Source of the DNA: Pseudomonadota bacterium
Lineage (GTDB): Bacteria > Tectomicrobia > Entotheonellia > Entotheonellales > Entotheonellaceae
Assembly: GCA_005777235.1 (NCBI GenBank)
Contig: SXND01000134.1
Span: 1 to 39,928 of the forward strand
Length of the DNA stretch: 39,928 nucleotides
Direction of reading: 5' to 3'
Position numbers and translations under genes: made by a program. This document shows, piece after piece, positions 23,885-32,565 of the stretch; the first letter of the stretch is position 1, and every line of letters starts with the position of its first letter. The notes under the pieces are model-generated. The model had not been told where the DNA came from, did not search any database, and saw only the letters and a program-made list of their open reading frames with translations.

Positions 23885-24667
23885 ATGGCCAGTGTAGTCC
23901 CAAAGGAGACCAAGGTCGTGCGTGGTGTCGTCTTACGCCGCGATCCGGCGCGTGAGCCATGCTTTGACCTCGTCCATCTGCACGACGAGGTGCCGGACAT
24001 AGGTGGTCTGGGCCCGGAGCATCGCCGTCAGCGTGTCCATCGCGATTATAACCAGGAAGTTCAAAATCTTGAGGTCACTGCCCTCTGCCTGGTGGACTTT
24101 CCCGAGATGCCCTGGGAACTGCGGGTGGAGTTAGCGCGCCAGTGCTGGGACGAGGCGCGCCATGCGGCCCTCTTTTATCGACGTCTCAAGGAAATGGGTG
24201 GCTGGAAAGGGATGTTTGCTATTGCCAACCTCGACTGGTCAGTGGTGGGCATGTTGGACTCCCTGGCGGCGCGCCTCGCCGTGCAACATCGCACGTTTGA
24301 AGCGGGTTCTCTCGATATTGGGCAGCAGACCATTCCCCAGTGGCGCGCCATGGGCGACGATACGACGGCGGATATCATGGAAGCGGTCGACGCCGATGAG
24401 ATTCCGCACGTGCGTTTCGCCAATGACTGGCTCAAGCGTCTCGCTGATGCGGAGCCGCGCACCGTGCTGCAAGTTGCGGCCGCGATGACCTGGCTGCGAC
24501 GGGTCGTGGCCGTGACCGGCGGCACGACTATGCACCCGATTGCCACGAGTACCGAAAGCCGCGAGTTGGCAGGTTTCTCCGCGACCGAAGTCTCCCAGGT
24601 GGCCCGTTTAGAGCAACAGCTGCTAGCGACATCAGCTCCGCATGAGGAGGGCCAGAACCATGCTTAA
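23885..24667 (+). CDS. DUF455-like ferritin-fold protein, copy 1
   Basis: 260 residues from the ATG at 23885 (GGAGGTG just upstream); a GTG at 23828 would also be open but overlaps the preceding gene. The full four-helix ligand set is present: Glu63 in NLEVTA, Glu90-Ala-Arg-His93, Glu139 in FEAG, and Glu172-Ile-Pro-His175. This matches DUF455/MiaE-like ferritin-fold proteins that can hold a diiron centre for hydroxylation or other oxygen chemistry. The substrate is unknown. The next gene is a paralogue, and the two overlap by eight bases, so they may form a heterodimer. Confidence 0.85.
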   Translation: MASVVPKETKVVRGVVLRRDPAREPCFDLVHLHDEVPDIGGLGPEHRRQRVHRDYNQEVQNLEVTALCLVDFPEMPWELRVELARQCWDEARHAALFYRRLKEMGGWKGMFAIANLDWSVVGMLDSLAARLAVQHRTFEAGSLDIGQQTIPQWRAMGDDTTADIMEAVDADEIPHVRFANDWLKRLADAEPRTVLQVAAAMTWLRRVVAVTGGTTMHPIATSTESRELAGFSATEVSQVARLEQQLLATSAPHEEGQNHA

Positions 24668-25433
24668 TACTGTAACCTCCCCGCTCGATCCGGCGTTGTT
24701 CGCAGAGGGTCCAGCCCGCGACGCTCGCTTTACCGTCGCCGAGCGCTGGAGCGAGTGTGCCAACTTTCCCGAAGGGCATCCACTGCGCGACATTGAGTTT
24801 TTTCATCGCCAGATGAACGAAGAAGTCGACAGTCTGGAGTGCTCCGCGAGTAACCTGCAGGATTTCCCGCAGGCCGAGTGGGAGCTGCGCTTGGGACTGG
24901 CGCGCCAGTGTGCGGATGAGGCCCGGCATGCCGCGATGTTTCGGCGCATTTTCGAGTCGCGTGGCGGCTGTGTCGGCTCCTATCCTGTTTTGAACTTCCA
25001 ATACCGTATCGTGGCCCACATCCGCACCCTGGTAGGCCGCTTAGTCGTGCAAAACCGCAGCTTCGAGGCGGGAGGCCTTGATGCCATTACCCACGGCATC
25101 GGCGAGGCCCGGCAACGCGGTGACGAGGAACTCGCCTCCTTGTTTGAGGCGCAGCGTGCGGATGAGATTGTGCACGTGCGTTTCGCCAACGAGGCGATCC
25201 ACGCGACGACCCAGCGTGAGCCGCGCAGTGTGCTGCACATTGGCGCGGCGCTCGCCGCCGCATCAAAGGCGTTTGGGCAAGTGATGGGCCCAGAGGGCAC
25301 TGCAGGGGTGCACTACCCGGCGGATGTGGACGGACGCCGGGAGGCCGGATTCACCGACAGCGAGGTCAAGCTCGCCGTCCGCCTGCAGGAGCAACCGACC
25401 AACAAGGCAACACTGGAAGCATCACGCCCATGA
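24660..25433 (+). CDS. DUF455-like ferritin-fold protein, copy 2
   Basis: 257 residues from the ATG at 24660, chosen because AGGAGG at 24645-24650 is nine bases upstream, inside the end of copy 1. The metal ligands are again complete: Glu60 in VDSLE, Glu87-Ala-Arg-His90, Glu136 in FEAG and Glu169-Ile-Val-His172. It is clearly a paralogue of the previous gene, though the two have diverged well beyond recent duplication. The stop overlaps the start of the peptidase gene (ATGA). Two intact diiron-type proteins in one operon with an amide ligase suggests oxidative tailoring of a peptide or amide product (inference). Confidence 0.85.
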   Translation: MLNTVTSPLDPALFAEGPARDARFTVAERWSECANFPEGHPLRDIEFFHRQMNEEVDSLECSASNLQDFPQAEWELRLGLARQCADEARHAAMFRRIFESRGGCVGSYPVLNFQYRIVAHIRTLVGRLVVQNRSFEAGGLDAITHGIGEARQRGDEELASLFEAQRADEIVHVRFANEAIHATTQREPRSVLHIGAALAAASKAFGQVMGPEGTAGVHYPADVDGRREAGFTDSEVKLAVRLQEQPTNKATLEASRP

Positions 25434-26023
25434 GCGTGGAGCCAGGCACGCCGCAGACGAGGCGCTTACACGCCGTCAGTGCGTTCCTGCGCACGCGCTC
25501 AGCCCTCCTTCTGCCGTTGGCTGCCCACTTGCGTGCGTCGCAAGCCGTGTTTGAGAGCACCATTCATGGTAGTAGTATGATGCCAGCCATTCCCACCGGG
25601 GCGCGCCTCCGTGTCCAACTGCGCGACCAGCAGTGCTACGGGCTTGGCGATGTGGTGTTCTATCAGACATCCACCGGCTACATGGTACACCGCGTGGTGT
25701 ATCGCACGCGACGCGGCCCACCCCAGGCCTATGTGCTCACCTGCGGCGATAGCTGCCTCGCTCCCGATCCGCCGGTGCCGCATGCGTCGATTCTGGGCAT
25801 AGTGAGCGCTGTCGAGTCGGCCGGCGCCTGGCAGCCCACAGGCCCCCCCCGGATCACCTCTCGGGTGAAGCGGGCGATCCGGGCGTGCACTGTGACCACC
25901 ATGATTGCGGCCCTCTGGTGCCATGTCGCTACGGCACGACGGTTGTCGTGCCTCCTCCTCGCGTGTGAGTCACGGGCGCGCCTGTTGATGGGGTACGTGC
26001 GGTGGCATGGGCGGCGCCCCTAG
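25430..26023 (+). CDS. S24/S26-family signal-peptidase-like protein
   Basis: 197 residues. HGSSMMPAIPTG (46-57) is the catalytic-Ser box of the LexA/signal peptidase superfamily, with Ser49 the likely nucleophile. YMVHRVV (84-90) and LTCGDS (103-108) correspond to the later conserved boxes, followed by ASILGIV. A basic residue for the usual Ser-Lys dyad is not obvious; an HR pair at 87-88 stands in that region. The hydrophobic stretch ALLLPLAAHL (25-34) may touch the membrane. S26-type genes occur beside amide-ligase/PqqD gene sets, where leader removal has been proposed. Here it could replace the missing transglutaminase-like leader protease (inference). Confidence 0.8.
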   Translation: MSVEPGTPQTRRLHAVSAFLRTRSALLLPLAAHLRASQAVFESTIHGSSMMPAIPTGARLRVQLRDQQCYGLGDVVFYQTSTGYMVHRVVYRTRRGPPQAYVLTCGDSCLAPDPPVPHASILGIVSAVESAGAWQPTGPPRITSRVKRAIRACTVTTMIAALWCHVATARRLSCLLLACESRARLLMGYVRWHGRRP

Positions 26024-26033
26024 CGCTGGGCCG

Positions 26034-26095
26034 GTACACGAGGGCTTGTACACTCGCAGGGTGGTACACTGCCAGGGTGGTACACCGCCAGGAAG
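26034..26095. repeat. Tandem GTACAC-headed repeats before the amide ligase gene
   Basis: Three 16-bp units start at 26048, 26064 and 26080, with the form gtacac(t/c)(c/g)(g/c)caggg(t)g, and a shorter imperfect unit starts at 26034. The period is not a multiple of three and the repeats end eight bases before the ATG at 26104. They are therefore probably non-coding, which argues for ATG 26104 over the in-frame ATG at 26002. The last unit supplies the ribosome site AGGAAGGG. They may bind a regulator or alter translation of the ligase. Confidence 0.8.
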
Positions 26096-26103
26096 GGCAC
26101 ATC

Positions 26104-28056
26104 ATGCACGACTTTGATCAGGAGCGTAGCGCGGTGGCGTGGATTGCCGCGAGCCATGCCACGCAGGCTCGGTCCAGCGCCCAAAGCATGGATGTTGCCA
26201 CACCGGCGGCGCCGCATGACTATGGGCTGTATCTCGTTGCCGCACCCGCTGACTGGTCGCCAGCCCTGGCTGAGCGGGCCCACTGCCGGATTCTCTTTGA
26301 TGGACTCCTCTCGAATCGGGCCGCACTCCAGGCACGCTTCGCGAATCGTCTGCCACACGATCCCAGCGATGCGGATCTCGTGGCCGAAGCCTACCACTGT
26401 TGGGGCCCCGAGGCCGTACAGCACGTGAAGGGCTCTTTTGCGCTGCTGATCTGGGATGGCACGCGAGCACTGTTACTCTGCGCCCGCGATCCGCTCGGGA
26501 TGCACCCGCTCTTCTACGCCGAGGTGGGGCCTACACTGTTGCTCTCCCCTTCCATTGACGCACTGCTGAGGTATCCTGGAGTGTCAAGGGAGATCAATCG
26601 GGCTGGTTTGGTCGATTATCTGGCGCGACGCTGGCTGAAGCCAGAGGAGACCTATTTCACCCATATCAGCCGCGTGCCGCCTGGTCACTGCCTGCGCCTC
26701 GACCGCCATGGGCGCCACGTCTCGCGCTATTGGGATCCTCTCCCGCCTGAGCGTCCGCCGGCGTGGATCCCCGACGACGAGGTGCAGGGACGCTTCGACG
26801 CGCTCCTCACCCAGGTCGTAGAGCGCGGCCTGGCGCTCGGGCCAGCCGGCGTGAACCTGAGTGGTGGTGTTGATTCGAGCACCATCGCCATGGTGGCTGC
26901 CGCCATCTGCCGGCAGCAGGGTAAGGAGATGCCCTGGGCGCTGTCGCTGGTTTTTCCACGCCAGGACTGTGATGAGGAGACGGTACAACGCGAGGTGGCC
27001 ACGCGTCTGGGTCTGCCGCATGTCCAGCATCGACTGGGCGAGGCGAGGGGCCTAGAGGGGATGCTGGCCGCGGCGTTGGCCATGAGCCGGACCCTGCCAG
27101 CGCCCATGTCGATGCTCTGGCGTGTGCCGCTCACGAACCTCGCACTGGTGGGAAAGCAACGGGGTTGCACCGTGCTCCTGACCGGAGAAGGCGCCGATGA
27201 ATGGCTTGGGGTCACGGCGTTCCTCACGGCAGACTTACTGCGCTCGCTGTCCCTGACAGGCTTCTATCGTCTCTGGCGTGCATCCTCCAGGGCCTACCCT
27301 CTGCACTACGACAGCCAAAACGCAATGCGCCGTCTGTTGTGGCGGCTGCTGTGGAACTATGGGATGCGTCCCCTCCTCATGGCGGGCGAGCAGGCCCCAG
27401 GAGGACTGGCCTCGGCACGCTGGCTCGTGCAACAACGACAGCAGCGTCGGGCCACGGCCACCGGGTCGCGTGTGACCCCTGAAGCATGGATGGCCCCAGA
27501 TCCCACCTTACGTGCACAGGTCACTCAGCGTGTGGAGGAAAGTCTGGCGTGTGACGGGGGTGTGGCACGTCCTGAGAGCTTCTATCTGCGAGATACCAGG
27601 GCCATGCTGGATTTGCCGCAGAAATGGATGACCCATGAAGAGACCTTTGTGCTGGGGCGACGCACGGGTCTGCGCGTCGAGCATCCCTTCTGGGATGCCG
27701 ACCTGATCGACTTCTTGGTGCGGGTGCGCCCTCACGTCTTGCTGCGGGGGGGATACAGTAAGGCCTTGACGCGTCACGCGCTCGTCCGACGGTTTCCCGA
27801 CCTGGGGTTTGCACAGCAGCGGAAGAGTTACGTTGACCGAACGTTTGTGGCCGTTCTCTCCCCCCAGGCAGCCCCGGCACTCCAGGCCCTCGGGAGCATG
27901 CGCGCCTTGGAAGAAATGGGTGTGCTCGATCCTGCAGCGACGGCGCAGTTCTTGGAAAACCCGCTGGCGGCAAGAGGACCGCAGGGCTGGGGACTGGCAT
28001 GGAACATACTGAATCTCGAAGCCTGGACACGGGCACACGACCGGCCCGGAGCGTGA
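26104..28056 (+). CDS. Asparagine-synthetase-like amide ligase without the glutaminase Cys
   Basis: 650 residues from ATG 26104, with AGGAAGGG eight bases upstream. The N-terminal half keeps the glutaminase fold (RILFDGLLSNRAAL, GSFALLIWDG, ARDPLGMHPLFY) but has no Cys after the initiator Met, so it cannot take ammonia from glutamine. The synthetase half has the AMP-forming loop SGGVDSS (253-259) and GEGADE (361-366), so it should still adenylate a carboxylate. This is the state of lasso-peptide cyclases and beta-lactam/carbapenam synthetases, which close an intramolecular amide. Its neighbours (kinase, nucleotidyltransferase, peptidase) favour a peptide substrate. No PqqD-like recognition protein or B2 protease is nearby, so it is not a standard lasso locus. 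Confidence 0.88.
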   Translation: MHDFDQERSAVAWIAASHATQARSSAQSMDVATPAAPHDYGLYLVAAPADWSPALAERAHCRILFDGLLSNRAALQARFANRLPHDPSDADLVAEAYHCWGPEAVQHVKGSFALLIWDGTRALLLCARDPLGMHPLFYAEVGPTLLLSPSIDALLRYPGVSREINRAGLVDYLARRWLKPEETYFTHISRVPPGHCLRLDRHGRHVSRYWDPLPPERPPAWIPDDEVQGRFDALLTQVVERGLALGPAGVNLSGGVDSSTIAMVAAAICRQQGKEMPWALSLVFPRQDCDEETVQREVATRLGLPHVQHRLGEARGLEGMLAAALAMSRTLPAPMSMLWRVPLTNLALVGKQRGCTVLLTGEGADEWLGVTAFLTADLLRSLSLTGFYRLWRASSRAYPLHYDSQNAMRRLLWRLLWNYGMRPLLMAGEQAPGGLASARWLVQQRQQRRATATGSRVTPEAWMAPDPTLRAQVTQRVEESLACDGGVARPESFYLRDTRAMLDLPQKWMTHEETFVLGRRTGLRVEHPFWDADLIDFLVRVRPHVLLRGGYSKALTRHALVRRFPDLGFAQQRKSYVDRTFVAVLSPQAAPALQALGSMRALEEMGVLDPAATAQFLENPLAARGPQGWGLAWNILNLEAWTRAHDRPGA

Positions 28057-28105
28057 ACACGTCCACAACCCAGCGTGCACAGCACTATGAGAGGGAGAAA
28101 GAGCC

Positions 28106-31100
28106 ATGGCGACTCTGCAAGACAAACGCTTCCTGCTTGTGGTGGGATTGCTTATTATACTCAGCGCGGCGTTTTGGGGTGGTTCCCGCTACCCGGCACT
28201 GCACGAAAAGGCGGCCATGGGGACAGAGACCTCCCTCAGCGGCCTGGGGTTCAGTGCCTTGGTGGCCATTACCCCCGAGACACCCGTGGTCCCGCGTATC
28301 CTCTATACGACGGTCAACTGGACATACACCAACCGGCAAGGCATGACCTTTGGTCTCTTGTTCGGCGCACTGCTGCTGACGCTGTTCTGCCTGCTGTAGC
28401 AACGGAGCTTCCGTAGTCGCTGGGCCAACACCGTGCTCGGCGTGCTGGTCGGGGCGCCCCTGGGGGTGTGCGCCAATTGTGCGGCACCCATTGGCAAGGC
28501 GATTTATGATGCTGGCGGGCGGGTGGAGACCATGCTCGCGGCGATGGTCAGTTCCCCCACACTGAACGTCATTGTCCTCTCCATGGTCTTGGCGCTTTTT
28601 CCTCTCTATATGGGGCTCATCAAGATCGGGCTCACGGTGGGTTTCCTCTGTGTTGGCATTCCGCTCTTGGCGCGCCTAGTGCCCCTCCCGACCGTGATCG
28701 CTGTCAATGAGGAGAGCCGCCACGGGCCACGCGGACCAACACCCAGCCAGCCAGCCGTCCCGTTCCCCCTGCGCGAGAGCTGGGGACAGTCGGCGTGGTG
28801 GGTGGTGCGCCACTTTGGGGGTAATCTGTGGCGGCTGGTACGCACGACGGTGCCGCTGATGTTGCTGGCGGGCTTGCTTGGTTCGATCGTTATCACCTTG
28901 CTGCCCTTGGAGTCCTTAACCACGCTCCTCCCAACCGTGGGGCGCCGCAAGCTCCTCCTGGGGATGGGCGGGGTAGCCGTGCTCGGGGTGTTTCTCCCTG
29001 TCCCGATGGCTTTTGACGTCATTGTCACAGCCATCCTGTGGCAGGCCGGGCTGCCGGTGTCCTACACCATGGTGTTGTTGTTCACACTCGGTATTTTTAG
29101 CATCTACCCGTATACCATTCTGTGGCAGACGTTGAACCTCCGGCTGGCCACCAGTATATCGGTCGCACTCATCGGACTGGGGATTGTGGCAGGCGTGCTG
29201 GGGCAGCGCTACGCGCTCTGGGATTTCCAACGCCAGCAGCAGTTCGTCTTCCAAGCCTTACACGACTCGGCCACGGCACTGCACGGTCCGCACGTGCTGC
29301 GGGTTGGTGGGACCACACGTGAGGTCCAACCCGACGGAGCGCTCGTTGCGGCGCTGCAGTCGACGGCCCTTGTCCCACAAGGGCTGCCCCTGCTGTCGCA
29401 GGATGGCATCACGGTCGAACGCCTCCCGTGGCAAGCACCCAGTGGCCAGGCCACCGTACCCGGCCAACTGTTCCAGCGAGTGGAGGGCCGCCAACTCGGT
29501 CTTGACGAGCCCTATTCGTTCTCCATCCTCAAACTGACGGGGCCTTTTACGCAGTTTCGGGGGATTGCGTCCGGTGATGTGCATAACGACGGTTGGATGG
29601 ACCTCCTCCTGACGGCTGACGAGGTCGGCCTGTCCTTGTACGCCAACCGCCAGGGTCAGGGTTTTGTTCTGCAACCGCTCGATGTGCCCGGACTGCACGA
29701 GTGGCATGTCGTCAATGCGGCACTGGTGGATCTGAACAACGATGGGTGGCTTGACATCTTTTTCTCCACCTACCGGCAGGGCAATTACGTCCTCTATAAC
29801 ACCGGGGGACGCTTCACCGCCGAGCACCTGCATCAGCTGCCGGCGCCACCGGATGCCGTCATGACGGGCGCGGCGGCCTTTGGCGACGTGGATAAGGACG
29901 GAACACTCGATCTGGTCTTAGGGAGTTGGGCACCGGTCTATCATGGCGGCAGCGCCGTCACTGCCAATAAAGTCGTGGTACGTCAGAAGGAAGGGAGATG
30001 GCAGGTGCACCCTGTCACCGAAGCCCGCGGGGCCACCCTGTTGCTGCAGTCACATGGGAAAGGCCGGGACGCGCACGTGCAGCCCTTGACCACCGTCCCG
30101 GGCCCCACCTTGAGTCGGCAAACCTTAAATATCTTGCTGTCGGATATCAACCACGACGGCAACCTCGATCTCATCATCGGCAATGAGGATCTGGCCGCCG
30201 ATACCTATGCTTTGGGCACTGGCGATGGCCACTTTCGCCTGGTGACGCGCCAAGAGGGCCTCCTGCCGTATACCACGGCCACCACCATGAGTGTGGCCAG
30301 CGCCGATATCAACAATGACCTACGGCCTGAGATCTACCTGGGGCAAATTAGCGGCGTCGCGGCGTCGCGGCAGAGCCGTGATGTGAGCCCGGCTCTCTGC
30401 GATGAGTTGGCCCATCCAGCCGAGACACAGAGCTGTCGCACCATGGTGCAGATACAGCGCCAGCTGCCCCAAAGCGTCCGTAAAGCCCAAACCGCACTCG
30501 ACGCCCGGCAATGTCTCGCACGCGCTCCTCAGGGGTACCGCGAGGACTGTATTGCCTATGCGCTCTACCTCTGGACGCTGCACCGTGGTACGCCACAACT
30601 CTGTGATCTGTTTCCCGACCGTTGGGAACCCTTGCGCTTTGTCTGTCGTCTGGGTTATGCGGAGCGCACCCAAGAGCGGGCGCGCCTTGTGCAAACGCCC
30701 ACGCGCTCCGGCGTGTCACACCCCGAGGGCGACGAGGCCATGCCTGTGCTGCTCTCGCACAACGTGCTCTTGATGCCCACCAGTGCTGGACATTTTGTGG
30801 ACATGGCCGCGGTGATGGGCGTGCAGCAGGCCGGGTTCACCTGGAATGCCAAGTTCGCCGATGTTGATAACGACGAATTTGTCGATCTGTACGCGGTGAA
30901 TGGGTGGTTGCCCAGCCCGCTCCGTGAGTCTCACGTGTTCTACCATAACCAGCACGGTAAAACCTTCGTGGAGCAGACTCACGCCGTGGGGCTAGGTTCC
31001 TTCCTGCCGACGAGCGCCTATACGTATGTCGATCTGGATAACGATGGCGATCTCGACATCGTCGCCGTGCCCATCGCCGGGCCCGTGCTGGTCTACATCA

Positions 31101-31408
31101 ATACCTCAACGAACAACCGTATCGCCTTGGCGTTGCACGACCAGCACGGGAATCGCTTCGGCATTGGCAGCACCCTCATCATCCACTACGGCCCCGACGG
31201 GGCGCGCCACCAGATGCGAGAACTGCAGGCGAGCGGCGGCTTTCTGTCCTTTGATGCACCGGTAGCCTATTTTGGCCTTGGTGCCTTTCCACACATTACC
31301 CGCGTGGACATCCACTGGTCCACTGGGGAACGCAGCGTCATCCAGGGGGACTTGCCGGCGGGTGCTCGGTACATCATACACCGGCAGCCGCTTAGTCCAG
31401 CGCCGTGA
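28106..31408 (+). pseudogene. ArsP/DUF318-type permease fused to FG-GAP and ASPIC/UnbV repeats, split by an in-frame TAG
   Basis: One frame runs from ATG 28106 to 31408, interrupted only by TAG at 28397-28399 (codon 98), right after the second hydrophobic segment. The first part has membrane segments FLLVVGLLIILSAAF and GLLFGALLLTLFCLL. After the TAG the permease continues without loss (RSRWANTVLGVLVGAPLGV, then CANCAAPIGKAI and several more membrane helices to about 29210). A long extracytoplasmic region follows with at least seven FG-GAP-like calcium loops (DxNxDGxxD type, e.g. DLNNDGWLDI, DVDKDGTLDL, DLDNDGDLDI). The C-terminus is an ASPIC/UnbV domain ending near GERSVIQGDLPAG. It overlaps no neighbour and ends the cluster. 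Either it is a recent pseudogene or the TAG is read through; a restart at GTG 28433 has no ribosome site. Confidence 0.85.
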
Positions 31409-31641
31409 GGCGTTGCGCCGCACGCTACGTCTGTGGCGTACCGCACGGGCGAGCGCATAGCCACACAGACACGTGACGGTGCACTCCTGAGACGAGCCAA
31501 GCACCTTGTCCTGTGCTGGTGGGCCCCACAGTTCCTGTCCGTATCTTTTGGATGCTGTGGCGCCGGCAAAGCCTGCAGCAGAGGACGGCGGGCTCAGGCA
31601 GACCCCTCCTCCAGGGTTTGCCTGACGGAGGGAGACGGGGG

Positions 31642-32301
31642 TTAGGTGGGCGAATGTCCTTGGGCCACCGCCAACTGACCGCGCAGGAACAAACGTGCCC
31701 GATGCAAACGCGCTTTGACGGCTTGGACCGTCAGCCCCAGGGCTTCGGCGATCTCACGATTCGACTGCTCTTCCAAATCGCTCAGCACCAAAACCGTTTT
31801 GTCGATGGGCGCTAACAGCTCAATGGCCTGCCGCAGCAGCTGCTGCATCTGGGTCTGGGCCAGCTCATGCTCAAGATCGACAGACCAATCAACCACGGGG
31901 CGTACCAGGTGGTGTCCATCCTCCTGAAACTGGGGGAGATAGTCGTCCATGGCGACTTCTGGACGGCGTTGACGGCTGCGTAATCGGGACAGGGCGGCGT
32001 TTGCCGTCAGGCGATAGAGCCAGGGACTAAACGCCGACTCGCCACGAAAGGTGTGCGCCTTTTGATAGACGGCCAGAAAGACGTCTTGGACCACCTCCTC
32101 CGCTTCTGCCTGCGCACCTAAGAGGTGCAGCGCCTGGCGATACACCCGGGCCGACGACTGCCGGAAGAGCGTCTCAAACACTGTCGCATCGCCGGCTTGC
32201 AAGCGCTCGACGAGGACGAGTTGGGCAGCATTGGTGCATGTCTGTGGCACGGTGTGGGGCGGCGGGGTGTCCGCGGTGGCAATGGTGTCCAACACTTGCA
32301 T
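31642..32301 (-). CDS. ECF-type RNA polymerase sigma factor
   Basis: 219 residues. Region 2 is seen in GDATVFETLFRQSSARVYRQAL and AEEVVQDVFLAVYQKAHTFRGESAFSPWLYRLTANAALSRLR. Region 4 is in LAPIDKTVLVLSDLEEQSNREIAEALGLTVQAVKARLHRARLFLR. The linker is about 40 residues and acidic. ECF factors direct polymerase to stress or envelope promoters and are normally held by an anti-sigma factor. None is encoded next to this gene (the following 230 bp have no gene). It converges on the permease/FG-GAP gene. The 264 bp upstream, to 32565, contain nothing recognisable. Confidence 0.95.
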   Translation of the reverse strand: MQVLDTIATADTPPPHTVPQTCTNAAQLVLVERLQAGDATVFETLFRQSSARVYRQALHLLGAQAEAEEVVQDVFLAVYQKAHTFRGESAFSPWLYRLTANAALSRLRSRQRRPEVAMDDYLPQFQEDGHHLVRPVVDWSVDLEHELAQTQMQQLLRQAIELLAPIDKTVLVLSDLEEQSNREIAEALGLTVQAVKARLHRARLFLRGQLAVAQGHSPT

Positions 32302-32565
32302 ACCGAATCCCTAGCCTTTCACGCGTTCGGCGATAAAGAGCGACCCATGGCGCAACGTCACGTGCTGGTCGCGGAGAGCATGATACAGAGGCACACCATG
32401 GAGAGCAATACAAGAGACCCCGCTTACACCAGTCCACAACTGCTCTCGTCCCGCCAGCTTTCCTGGACTCGCAGTACGCTCGGCAGCATGAGAGCGTGAT
32501 GGTGAGCCCCGCGACTGGAGACAGACTCTCGCTTGCCTCCCCTCACGGGGCGTGGGCTGACGGCG

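Noticed and set aside
26002..26103. ATG 26002 as start of the amide ligase
   Set aside because: The added residues are encoded by the 16-bp repeats and overlap the peptidase gene; ATG 26104 has a strong ribosome site.
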